A DNA stretch of 64,000 bases, taken from NCBI GenBank assembly GCA_026168455.1, contig CM047431.1, forward strand, positions 48,712,032-48,776,031. The letters are read 5' to 3'. Below the pieces are notes generated by a model. That model was given only the letters and a program-made list of their open reading frames with translations. It did not search any database and had not been told where the DNA came from. A program made the translations under genes and the position numbers. Positions 1-10,473 of the stretch are shown here, in pieces. Every line of letters starts with the position of its first letter. The first letter of the stretch is position 1. The DNA comes from Theocolax elegans (taxonomy: Eukaryota > Arthropoda > Insecta > Hymenoptera > Cerocephalidae).

Positions 1-2492
1 TATCCTTATCTTCTTCGTTACCAGATATATCCGTGCAACGCGAGGAGTTGGAATCGTATCTCTTTCTCTCGCTTTCGTTCACCCCTCTCTTTCTGGCCGC
101 GCGAGCGAGTGAGCGTTTAAACTTCGCCCTCGGGTTTCACCTTGTTTCACGGTTCACGCACTTCCGAAATCCGCCTGGGCCAGATGCTTATCATCCTCTT
201 GGTATAAGGGTCGATCCTATATATACGCGTACGAACGAACGAGGGCCTCTGCACAGGCGAGAGAGGGAGAGAGTAAAAAAATGTATAGCTGGGATACCAT
301 AATCGATTGTCGTCCGATGGGGATATTCAAGCTCGAAAACTGGGAGGGCGTCGAACCTAAAGTGCCTCGTAAATTTATCTTCCTCTGTTTTTTTTTTGCT
401 GCTACTGCTAGCCGCCCTCGGAGCTTTGGTCTCGTAAATTTGAACCTTTTGTCGCCTATATACGAACCGATGTCTGTGTGTGTATATATATATATATAAT
501 ATTTCTCGGGCGTATGATTTGTAGATGAAGACCTTTCTCTCTCTCTCTCTTTATCGCGGTAGTCCGCGTTTTGGTAAATACCGGCATTTTTTGCGAGATT
601 GACTCGTATTTGTGTATACGGATACTTTACTGCGAATTGCTTTGGACGTGTTTCCCATCCTATTTGAATTATTTGTCGCGTGCACGAGTTCTTTCTTATT
701 CCGAATCCTTAATTAGGAAATATTATCTTTGCGAACGGATTTGTTTATTTTTGTTTTCGCAATATTTATTATCGAGTGGGTTTAATCCGTTCAAAAAACA
801 ACTTGATGAAATTGTGATGATTTGGGAGCATAAAAATAGCGACGTTAAAATAATAGAAAAAAAAAAGTAGTAAGAAATAAATAAATAATATTATTATTTC
901 ACAATCATTTACACGTACACAAAGGTTAGAAAATATATGATATATGTATATTTCTATGTAAAATTTTTTTGCTATTTAAATTAATACGTTTACAATGTGT
1001 AACAGTATTATTACGCTTGACTTAACAACTTCGTTAACGTAACTTTAAGTTCAACATTAACCCTACCTACCTAACCAATCTAAAAATGGAATAGAATTAA
1101 ATATAATTAAATATAATTAAATATGATGATTACACTATTTATTAAACTATATTAACAATAGTATAATCATTAATGCACGAAAACTACGTAACTACTAAAA
1201 AAATAATCGCGCGTCCGAGATTAGCTTTATCGAGCACGAATTCCCCCTCGACGTTTCCGCTTGTAAAAAAAAAAAGGAACGAATAATTCCAGAGTCCAGA
1301 ATAGCTCTCGGTCTTCGCGACATTCCAGTCTAGCGTGCGAACTTGCACACGTGCGTTTATGCCCTTTCGAATACGTTCCACCTTCTTTGTTTTTTTTATA
1401 TTTTTTTCCCTCTGGTTTTCGGCGTCGTCGGTTGGGCTTCCGTGGTTTTTCCAAGTGTAAACGGAACGCGAGAAATCAAGCGTAGAATTCGCGCAATTAC
1501 CACGGTCGCGCGCGCGTACGCACCGGTTGACTGGTAGTCGTTCTCTCTTTTAAAGGGAGAAGGGAAATGCTTTTGATTTTGATCGTGGGAATGATTGCAA
1601 TGGTGGTTCGTCGAACAAGCGTTTTAATTTTTACCAGTTTCCTTTGTACATATATATATATTTTTTTGTATACATATATAGTAGAATAGTATTAATATAC
1701 TTTTTGTCATTAAGGTATAATGAACACGAATTATTCGCGTCTCGAAAAAGGTAGGAAAAGTCACGAAAGCCTAAAACACGATCGAACCGATAATTCCCTT
1801 CTTAGAGAACAATTGGATTAATAGACAGAGAGGATGGGAGGTGGAGGGAATGGAAGGAGAAAGATTATAGGCAGACGAGGTCTCGGTCTAATTGATCCGC
1901 GGTAAGACTTAGCTTTGTGCGCGACGCGCGCGGTTTATCTCGTCAGAACCTGGCAAGCCAAAGGGAGGAGGAGGAGGAGGAGGAGGGGGGAGAAGACTGC
2001 TAGGGATTGCGGCAGCGGTGTAATGGATATCTAATAATTATCGCCCTTCTGAATGGAAGTGAATTAGAGTGACGGAGGGGTGGAGGAGATAGCTTTTAAC
2101 TTGCGCCTTTGTAAGTTAATAATACCTAAACTCTTTCATGCTTCTCTCTCTCTTTTCTCTTTCTCTTCTCTGTGAAACTTTCAAATTGCTACAAGTGGTG
2201 ATATTTTAGTTCTGATGATTACTATACAATTTTACGCATAAGACACTCCATCATCGTTATTCCCGCAATCGTTAATGATATAGTCGACGATGTATTGCGC
2301 CTTTAAAGATTTTCGTTACGTTTACCTATAATAATCGGCGAGATAAATACTCGAAATTAATAGTATTAACGAAATGAAAGTTAACTGTTATTAAAACAGA
2401 TGGCATTGTCGGAGACGCGCGACATTGTCAAGGATTGTAGAGAATTTATCGTCGAATGTGTCATGCGCATTTGTACGGTTAGATTAACTTAC
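1..2492. other. Unannotated sequence, mixed GC, no gene recognised
   Basis: I see no coding gene here. The first 450 bases are richer in C and T, with CpG-rich patches and short open frames that lack domain-like content. A TA microsatellite lies at 483-499 and a CT run at 536-551. A short tandem array of an 11-mer (AATTAAATATA-like, three units) sits at 1095-1124. A GGA run is at 1963-1990. The stretch 1730-2100 is GC-richer than its surroundings and could be regulatory, but no specific site is recognised. Confidence 0.6.
1963..1990. repeat. (GGA)n microsatellite
   Basis: About eight consecutive GGA-like triplets ending in a G run. It is purine-only on the plus strand and lies within a GC-richer block. 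Confidence 0.9.
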
Positions 2493-2598
2493 CTCCCGAA
2501 GTGCTTCCGCGACGTCGGTGCGCTGTCTAAAGTTTCGAGTGGGCTTCTTCCGGGTAATTAGTTCGAGGCTCGAGCATCTTCACCGTTACTGGCAGCAT
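2493..2598 (-). other. Candidate non-coding internal exon, 106 nt
   Basis: Read on the minus strand, the block is preceded by a moderately pyrimidine-rich acceptor ending CTCTCGGTTGCAG. It ends GGGAG followed directly by a consensus donor, GTAAGTTAA. The block is clearly GC-richer than its flanks. It starts with ATG (rc of 2596-2598), which would open a 23-codon frame closed by TAG. The other two frames meet TAA after a few codons, so it cannot be a fully translated internal exon. A 5'UTR exon, an lncRNA exon or a poison exon would fit. It is on the same strand as the ratchet-point-like sites at 26.2 and 61.4 kb, so it could be the next real exon of a gene whose intron fills the window. Only splice signals and composition support it; no transcript evidence is available. 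Confidence 0.3.
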
Positions 2599-2930
2599 CT
2601 GCAACCGAGAGAATTTTGGATAACTGGTTAATTCCAACTCGTTTTCACGGACATTTTTTTTATTATTATTACTTTTTTTTTCAACTCTCTACGATTTATT
2701 CGTAATTGAAGTTTGAGGATTTTATAAGAGGATTTACTTCGCTTTGAAATTTCGCGTTTGACGTGTACTTATTAGTTCGAATTAACTCACGGAGATCGAA
2801 TCAATTCAAAAGTTTGTAATTTGGTACGAAAAATGCGAATTCTTGTCTTCTTTTTAAGACGTGGAATTGCACTCTCGTTACCTAACTTACGTTAAAACTT
2901 TACATAATCATGGAGAGTATGTAATTAATG

Positions 2931-3164
2931 CACTGAGAAAAATGAAATAATAAAAATTACTATATTTTATAGTAATGGTGGGACATACTTCGACTATCGT
3001 AATTTTTGCTATATTTTATAGCAATTTTTCCTATGTACATAGTAATTTTTATAAAAATTACTAACAAAAATTACTACAAAATATAGGAAAAATTACGATA
3101 GTCGAAGTATGTCCCACCATTACTATAAAATATAGTAATTTTTATTATTTCATTTTCCTCAATG
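2931..3164. mobile_element. Fold-back MITE, CACTGAGAAAAAT termini
   Basis: A 234-bp palindromic element. The left arm begins CACTGAGAAAAATG and continues through AATAAAAATTACTATATTTT and GGTGGGACATACTTCGACTA. The right arm is its near-perfect reverse complement, ending in CATTTTCCTCAATG. Arms are about 100 bp around a short AT-rich centre, and there is no coding capacity. The flanking dinucleotide is TG on both sides, rather than the TA seen around related copies at 28233 and 56282. The terminal sequence is shared with those copies while the interior is almost unrelated. It is probably a non-autonomous DNA transposon; the superfamily is not proven. Confidence 0.85.
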
Positions 3165-3779
3165 TGGATGAACGGTGAAAGCTTTTCGTTATTTTCCCAA
3201 CATTTTAGTGAGGCTTTTAATTACCATGAGTTTAGTATTTCTTAGTCGGTTACCCGACGCTCGTATGATTTTTAAATTATAAATTGTAAATATAACAATA
3301 TATTTACAAAAAAATTCTATTTTCTTATTATATTTTGATGCTTAGCAATTAGAAAATATAAACAATTTTTTATAAAATACATAATTCGATACACTTTGTT
3401 CACGGAATTTCAGTATACATCGCTTGTAATTTCATTTTGCACTTTACAAGAATATGTAAATTTCGTAGAAGCAAAAGTGGTTACATTTTTTTTGACAAGA
3501 ATTTATGTTCCACATCTTTTTTCTTGCTGCGCAAGCACTTCTGGTATATAAACTCTCTTGGATAAAACAATAAAAAAAATGAATCAGGATATACACGCAC
3601 GCATGAAAAATTGATTTATTATAAAAACAATGACACGTGACATTTTATTTTTTTATTCGTTGCATCGTTGTAAAATTCAAATTAGTGTAGGATAGAGTTA
3701 AGTCGAGAAACATTTCAGAAACAATTTATTTTATTTCTTAACAAAATTTAATGGATTATTTTACAATTTCTTGAGGGCC

Positions 3780-4700
3780 AGGTAGATTCTTATCAATTTA
3801 AATAAATTAAAAAACAATTTTTACGTTATATGCAACGTTTTGTTGGCAAAATTCGCTGACCTCTTTAGGCTAAAGAAAATCATGTTTATTATTAAATTAC
3901 ACAATAAAGAATCAAATAATTCAAAACTGTAATTAAAGCAACACGATGACAGTTTACCTTATTAATCTAAGAATAATCTCATCGTACTAAATGTATACAA
4001 TCGTTTTCACCTATTTATATACAAATCAATGTCAAAAAAGTACGTAATGTAAAGACAGGTGACTAATCATAATTAAACCTTTTATTTTCAATTTTTTGAA
4101 GCAGGAGATAAGCTTGGTTTAAAGAATATATCCTCTTTCTTATTTATACTATTTTTATTACTTTTAATATGGATCATTTCTGAAATAAATTTTTTTTATA
4201 ATTAAATTCCGTGTCTAAAATTGTAATTTGTTCCCAATCAAATTGATGATTATAATTTAACTGATGTACTCTAGCCACCGATTCATCATCATTTTTATTA
4301 TTTTTTTATGTTCGTTTATTCGGATTTTTACTGTTATTTTTGTTTCATCAATATATGATATTGGACAATTTTTACATTAAATTGATAAACAACGTTATTT
4401 TTGTCTAAAATCTTTGTCCTGTCTTTTCTTAATTTTACAATTGAATTTAAACTTTTCGGAATTAAGGGAATGGTCATAAAATTATATTTTTTTAAAATTT
4501 GATTCATTTTACAATATATTTCTTATACTTTTTCTGTATATGGTAATGTCAGTTTGGGTTTATTAAAATATTGGTACTTTTATGAGTTTTATGAGATTCT
4601 TTTTATGAGATTTTTATGTGTTTATTTAAAAATTACTTATTTATTTCTATTTTAATAATCTAAAACTTTTTTGATTTGTTATATTTTTGAAACTAATCGA
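3780..4700 (-). pseudogene. Decayed Penelope-like retroelement, endonuclease end
   Basis: On the minus strand, a conceptual reading through several frameshifts and stops gives the C-terminal part of a Penelope-like element. From 5' to 3' there is a linker with LPYTEKV-like and FMTIPLIPKSLNSIVKL-like segments (4560-4440), then KDRTKILDKNNVVYQFN (about 4420-4380). This is followed by CKNCPISYIDET (about 4375-4335, in the place of the family's cysteine pair and Y-(V/I)-G-(Q/E)-T motif, with G replaced by D) and VKIRINEHKK. Next come HQFDWEQITILDTEFNY (about 4245-4195) and a degenerate tail. This order matches the GIY-YIG endonuclease that follows reverse transcriptase in Penelope-like elements. 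A weak match to the end of the RT thumb may lie near 4640. No intact ORF remains. The region downstream to about 3780 would be its 3' repeat (pLTR) and holds a hammerhead-like motif at 3834-3868. Confidence 0.75.
3834..3868 (-). ncRNA. Hammerhead-like motif of the Penelope remnant (decayed)
   Basis: On the minus strand the order is CTAAAGA (core CUGANGA with one change), then GG-TCA ... CCA, then AAAACGTT. It corresponds position for position to the copies at 45470-45507 and 7261-7292. It lies about 240 bp downstream of the endonuclease remnant in the same orientation, where Penelope-like elements carry hammerhead motifs in their pLTRs. With two core changes it should be inactive. The assignment rests on the core pattern and position, not on a folding calculation. 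Confidence 0.4.
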
Positions 4701-6426
4701 TCAAGTGACCTGATAAAATCGTCGTGATGGAAAATAATAGTAAATGTATACTGTACAAATTTCAATTAAATCATTATATATAGATTAGGTTTTAATAAAA
4801 AGCTAAAAAAGTTGAGTTTTCTACGCCCTAGCGCAAAATGCTTTCAATCCATTTAAAATTTTGGGAGAAGGTAATCAGTAATACAAACTGTGATTCTAAT
4901 TTTTAAGTAAAACAGTTTCTTAAAAGTCCAATGAAAATTCAAAATGTAGACTATTATTCAATTTTAAAACAAAATATTAAAAAGTGTAATTTAGAGAAGA
5001 AGCATAAAGATTCTTACTATCCGAAATACAAGAATAAAATCAAAGCTGCACTAACCGCAGATATCCTATATATTTCACTAAAATCCTATAAAATATGAAC
5101 CCGAAATACATTGGCCTTCTTTATTATTTCAAACTCCAGAATCCGTCCGGTAAAAAGAAAAAAAAATAAAAGCAACGTCCGTCCCTAAGAAAAGCAACTG
5201 CCGTAGAAAGAAAAAAATACGAAAGCGCGTAGAATTGAATTATTCAAGCACAAAGGAAACAAAAAACATAGAAAGAACGAGATCCAGGCGAAAGTCCCCT
5301 GGTTCGATTTCCCCGGAGCTTTCGTTTTCCCTTGGTTTTTCGCGGACGCTTTCCGGCCATTACTCATCCGGTCCGACGCCAATATTAACGCTCGCGGCGA
5401 ATTAATCACGTTCCTTTTTTTTTTTCGTCCTATATCCTCCGGTAATAACGGCCCGGTTTCCATCAATTTCGCTTAAACTTCCTCGGGCAACATTATATGG
5501 TTTTATATTGTGTCACGTGGATTATGAGATGACGCGCTTGGATTTTCCAAGTTCGTTGGTTCACCGAATGTATTTGTGTATATACTAACATTTGCGCGTT
5601 ATTTCTATTAAGCAAATTCGATGTAAACAATTCAATAGACAATAAATCTTGCAATAAAAATAATTATATTTTACTCAAGATTTTTTGCTGTTATTATAGA
5701 ATGTATTAAAATAATTTGCAAATTGAGATGATGAAATGATATACATTATGTGAAATTTCCGGTGCTTTGACCGATAGAACACCGGAAAATCTCTCTACTT
5801 TATGGCAAAGGTGTATAAGGATCTTCGATGATTTGTGACGTCAGTTGAGCTTACTGAACTGCAAGTGTAAATCAAGTTCTTGATATTAAACCGTAATTGT
5901 ATTCAAAACCAAATCTATAATGTCTTTTATCGTTATTTTTCAAATATCAAATTAGTTGCTTTTTTGTAATTCTCGTCTTGCGATTGTCCTATCCCTTGCT
6001 ATACTTATGCATGTCTTTTGTAATATTTTCCTTTTAACTTAACACTCCAACAATCGTTTCATTCCATATCCTTATCTTTGAACCAACTTGTCATAGTTGT
6101 TAAATTACAAGACGCAGAGAACTTGATATAGCATTTAGTTTGTGAACGACTATATCTCTGCTTTGATCTTGATACTTACATCAGATGATTGTTCTCGGAA
6201 TAGCAGTTTTTGAGATTATTTAATATTATGCATAATCATTTTACTTAACTTCCAAAGTGACATACAATTATATGGTCAAGATTCCAACATATATCATTTA
6301 TTAGAAATTACTTTGCTTTTTTCTGATTTTTTTTTTACATACGTACGTTTATATCAGTTATTTAATTTTTACTTGATTTTTTAATGTACGTGTCTTATAA
6401 ACTTACTTATATTAGTAATTGCAACT
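4701..6426. other. AT-rich sequence, nothing specific recognised
   Basis: Very AT-rich with scattered short open frames. A somewhat GC-richer patch at 5250-5500 contains a 93-codon chance frame with no domain features. The upstream reverse-transcriptase part of the Penelope remnant may extend into 4700-5000, but I cannot recognise it. No RNA gene or clear inverted repeat was seen. Confidence 0.5.
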
Positions 6427-6523
6427 TTTTTTTAGTATTGACTGTTGAAAATTTATCGATCTTCCCGAGTCAAATAAGAAAAGGTAGGGTAAAAAAAACT
6501 TGAACACATTCTTTCCGTTTTGT

Positions 6524-6555
6524 AACGCTTCGGTGGTCAATGCCGCTTCCTTCAG
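6524..6555 (-). ncRNA. Hammerhead-like motif, left arm (mutated)
   Basis: On the minus strand: CTGAAGG, a stem II with GCGG...CCACC-type pairing, then GAAGCGTT. Compared with the right-arm copy, CUGAAGA has become CUGAAGG and GAAA has become GAAG. Both hit catalytic-core positions, so activity is unlikely. Confidence 0.35.
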
Positions 6556-6792
6556 ACTGTGTAAAATATTTTATTTATAAATAAAACTGTTATTTATGTA
6601 TAAAAATTTCGTCGCAAATCGATTTAAATGTCCGCTTCTTTTACACGAGGCAAATTTTCTATGATATATGAAATATATACAAATCGCACCTACTTATATA
6701 GTAATGAATCGAGAGCGAGTAATGTTTACATTTTTTGTTGTTGATGCACAAGTTTATATATAATATAATCGGCTGATTGAATGAATTTTCAT

Positions 6793-6955
6793 TTAAAGGG
6801 GATGTCGGATTCAGAAAATGGTCATTTTTAATATTTTTTTATAAACAAAAGAATAAATTTTTTTTAAATCTTGAACGCCATGCCCTTAGGCATGTTTTAA
6901 ACAATACACTCAGATTATTTTAGATTTTTAAATCTGTAATTTAATTCTGATTTTA
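6793..6955. repeat. Partial copy of the 39396-39774 repeat family
   Basis: Shares AGGGGATGTCGGA, TCATTTTTAATATTTTTTTA, TAAACAAAAGAATA, GGCATGTTTT and GGATTTTTAAATC-like blocks, in the same order and orientation, with 39399-39545. Only the first part of the family is present. It occupies the spacer between the inverted arms of the surrounding element. Confidence 0.75.
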
Positions 6956-7260
6956 TATTGTATACAAACCTGTGCGTCATCAGCAGAAAAAATGTAAACA
7001 TTACTCGGTCTCGATTCATTACTATAGAAGTAGGTGCGATTTGTATATGTTTCATATATTATAGAAAATTTGCGTCGTGTATACATCTACTTTGACGTTT
7101 CCTTGTTATCAATGAGGAAAAAGAAGCGGAGATTTAAATCGAAATTTTTGTATACAAATTACAGTGTTTATTTTAGAAGGTATATTATAATTTCCTTTTT
7201 CTTATTTTTTCAATTTTATCCGAATGTACAGTTTTATTTATAAATAAAATCTTTTACAGT

Positions 7261-7292
7261 CTGAAGAAGGTGGCATTGACCACCGAAACGTT
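7261..7292 (+). ncRNA. Hammerhead-like motif, right arm
   Basis: CTGAAGA (fits CUGANGA) is followed by one extra A, a 5-bp stem II GGTGG/CCACC with loop CATTGA, then GAAACGTT. Read as GAA + ACGU + U, the ACGU is self-complementary, as in minimal hammerheads thought to work as dimers through stem III, and U would be the H17 cleavage position. Flanking stem I shows only two pairs (GU with AC). The extra A between A9 and stem II departs from consensus. Confidence 0.4.
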
Positions 7293-7389
7293 ACAAAAAG
7301 GAAAGAATGTGTTAAGGTTTTTTTTCACCTTACCTTTTCTCATTTGACTCGGGAAAATCGATAAATGTTCAAGAATCAATATTAAAAAA

Positions 7390-8385
7390 CGACCGAGTGA
7401 TAAAATCAAATCAACGTCATGAATTTTTTTCTTAGTACAATTAAAATTAGAAACAGCTAATTTTCAAAGGCAGACACGGATTTAAACTTTTATGTTCTTA
7501 CTTATATGATATCTACAGGCTGTGAAGTTCGTTATTTATAAAATGTTATTAAAATTGTAAATTTCTTACTGGTAGATATAAATTTGAAAAATTGAAGTCT
7601 TCCAATAAAATTAGTCGATCAGAGTGTAAGAATACAAATATATCGCTAGATTGTTAAAATTCAAACATGTGGATCTACAATAAATTATTAGTACGTTTTT
7701 AAGATTCCTCATTGAATATAGAGAACATTATGAACATAATGAGAATTTCGCGTAAAAGCACCAAATCAGGTATAATGCTGGATACTCGGATATTCGATTT
7801 ATAGCATATAAAATATGTCTCAGAAATGTTGCAACAAATTTTTTTTCCTCGCGAATTATTCTAATGACGAGCCAATAAAAATCACACCATCAAGTTGAAT
7901 CGTTAAAACACTACGAGTCACAAACTCCTCTTGAAAAGGCACATACAACTAAGACCGTGAGAAAGGCATTAAGAGAAGTTTGACGTTATACGAGATAATG
8001 GTTCGACAGCGAAACTCCCTCCGTACCTTCCAAAAAGAAAGAGTTATATATAGAGGGAGCGATGCCAAGGAAAATCCAAAGGAAGGAAGCACTCGCGCAA
8101 GAAATTCCGGCATTGTTCTCCAACGACGTAGGGATTATCGGTGAGGCGCGACGTAGTTGTCTGTCGGCGGATATATACGGGTTTTTACGCGAACGCTTTT
8201 ATATTGGCAGATCCAACGATTTCAATAATGCATTCTCTATGTACATCGACATACTATAGGCGCTTTTTTACACCTAAAATTATATTCTCGCACATTTTTT
8301 TTACAGACAGATTGTTAAATATAGATTGACAATCGATTCAAATGGTTCAGCATGAAAAAACTTTTCAAATAAACTTGTTTAAGTA
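7390..8385. other. AT-rich sequence, nothing specific recognised
   Basis: No gene seen. A slightly GC-richer patch at 7980-8220 carries two overlapping open frames of 62-65 codons without recognisable features, which I treat as chance. Confidence 0.5.
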
Positions 8386-9191
8386 CACGGAGAAAAATAC
8401 ATTTCAAATATTAAAATTATTTGCTATAAAAATTGTTATATTCGTTAAGAAAATCTATTTAATTACTAATCTTAATAATAAAATTTGTGAAATAAAATAA
8501 AAGATATTTAAAACATTAATATTAAACTTCATATTGCATAAATTATAAATTTCATTTTTAAAAATTATATAAATCCTCTCATCTATAACCATATTTGTTA
8601 ATATTAATTTGTTTGTTATTTCAGTCTTACACCAATAACAACTAAAATAATTAAATGCAACTGTTACACGATTATATTCAATCTTTTTTTAAAATAATTA
8701 CGTATAGTATATTATATATTATTATCGAAAAGTGTAGTTCATGTGCTCACTGTACAGAGGGCTGTCGGCCATATGCCCTATCTCGCAAGTGACTTAAGTA
8801 TACACGAACATTTGGTCGCGATACACATTATGCAAGAAAATATTGTAAAGTGGCGTATTCAAGTTAGTAAGTGATAAGTTCAAGTGTACAAAAATGTGAA
8901 CATATAGTGAAAATCGATCTGCGTAATATTAGATATCGAACAAATACAAATGGGAATACTATACTATATTTCCCTAATTAAAATTACTCTATTTTAATAA
9001 AATCAATTGATTCGATTTAATAACAAAATTTGTTATATTGAATATTAGAAGTTGCAATACATGTTAAAAAGTATTACGAATGAATTTTACTAAGTTACAT
9101 AATAAAATTTGTATTAGAACTTTCCACTTTTCCTACATAATATCACTATTTTTGTAAGAGATTATTTTAAATATTATACATTTTTTCCGTG
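8386..9191. mobile_element. TIR element, CACGGAGAAAAAT end, TA flanks
   Basis: The left end CACGGAGAAAAATACATT at 8386 and the right end, whose reverse complement is CACGGAAAAAATGTAT, are imperfect inverted repeats. They continue as ATATTTAAAATAAT-like sequence for about 35 bp. TA lies outside both ends (8384-8385 and 9192-9193), as expected for a TA target duplication. The 806-bp body has no coding capacity. Its centre (about 8730-8900) is less AT-rich than the ends and unlike the short palindromic members that share the terminus. Confidence 0.6.
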
Positions 9192-10407
9192 TATTTTGAT
9201 AATTCCGATTTTTAATTTCGTATACAATCAATAAAGAAAGACGCAATTTTTATGCAACAAAATTTGTATGTAAACTATATACGTATATGTACATGTATCT
9301 TCATAGTATATAGGAAATATGACGTATTGTTCGGTCAGTCACGAACACGAAACTTGGAAAGTTATTCAAAAGCTTGCGGGGTATCTAGGAGGGTGCGAGA
9401 GTTGCATCCAATTGGAGTTCACGATCTTTCATCTCGCTAAACTCAATTTCTCAATCGTCACCATCCATATTTCACTACAAAAACTAGAGCCAGAAACTCA
9501 AACTTACGTACGTATCAAACCTCAAAGTTTTGGTTGCCAAGTGCCTGTCGAAAGTTCTTGAACCACGTGAACGTATATATATATATGTGCATGTATAAAC
9601 CAGAATATATTGAAGGACTTTTGGAAAATAATATTTCAAAAGGTATAAGAAAACAGTTGCCTATTTAAATGGATAAATATTAAAGATCTTCGATTTTCGT
9701 TATAAAGGATATAAACAGATTTATAATTATTATATGAACACCTACAGAGCCGGTAGGAAAATTAAAAAAAAAAAAAGCTATACACACATCGCTGCGATTA
9801 ATCATCATCGATGTGGAATGCAGCATATATCTAAAATCGTATACACGTTAGAGGAAAAGACCACGTTGCTATAAGGGTGCGAAAAGAGAGGGTAGGGGGC
9901 GTCCTGGCGTGATAATTCTAGGGTCCTCGCGGAACCTCGAGTACTTACAAGAGAAAGAGAGCGAATGTCCTCGACCCTATCGCGGATTCTAACTGACGTC
10001 CCCATCTTTTCCCTATAGAGGAGGGTGACGACAACTAGTTCGTTAATTGCAATACGACTAGCGCGTTTGCCCATCGCTTATTGGGTACTCTACTTTTTTC
10101 CGGTTTTTTAATGCAATCTATTGTTTTTCATACATTTTTATCTCCAGTTAAATTTTCGTTTTTATTTATTGGATACATAATCTTACCAAGAATTGTCCAT
10201 TTAACGTAAAACTGTTAACTAAATTTAAGAAGGCGCTGAAGCTAGCGTTTTTACTGACGTATTTTAACAGTTTATAATTTTATTAATTATTAAAAAAAGT
10301 TATTCGGAATTTGCGACACTAGAGTTTAATGTTGTACAGTACTAAGATTTTACAAGTAGTCTGTTAATTGTTGGTGTAAATTTAAAATTGAGTGATAACG
10401 AAGAATT

Positions 10408-10473
10408 GTGCGAAACCGTAATTTGTAACATAACCTAAAAACCGTATTAGTTGTGTCAATCACGGTTTCGCAC
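10408..10473. repeat. Short perfect inverted repeat
   Basis: GTGCGAAACCGT at 10408-10419 is exactly reverse-complemented at 10462-10473, with a 42-nt AT-rich spacer. Twelve GC-rich matching bases in an AT-rich context are unlikely by chance. It could be the ends of a tiny MITE or a palindromic binding site. Confidence 0.6.

Larger units (their letters stand above)
6427..7389. mobile_element. Long inverted-repeat element with hammerhead-like motifs in both arms
   Basis: The arms (about 6427-6765 and 6958-7389) are reverse complements at an estimated 80-85% identity. Shared blocks include ATCGAT...CCCGAGTCAAAT near the outer edges, GGTGGTCAATGCC/GGCATTGACCACC, TTTATTTATAAATAAAA, GTGCGATTTGTATAT and AATGTTTACATTTTTT. 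Each arm carries a hammerhead-like core (6524-6555 minus, 7261-7292 plus). The roughly 190-bp spacer between the arms is homologous to the repeat at 39396-39545. The design fits a pair of inverted Penelope-type terminal repeats without a coding region, or a long-TIR DNA element. No intact ORF is present. Confidence 0.75.

Noticed and set aside
1050..1080. CCTACCTACCTAACC, a possible telomere-like TTAGG array
   Set aside because: Only two or three degenerate units with the wrong period.
5295..5325. GGTTCGATTTCCCC, a tRNA T-arm-like string
   Set aside because: No acceptor stem, D arm or anticodon arm at the required distances on either strand.
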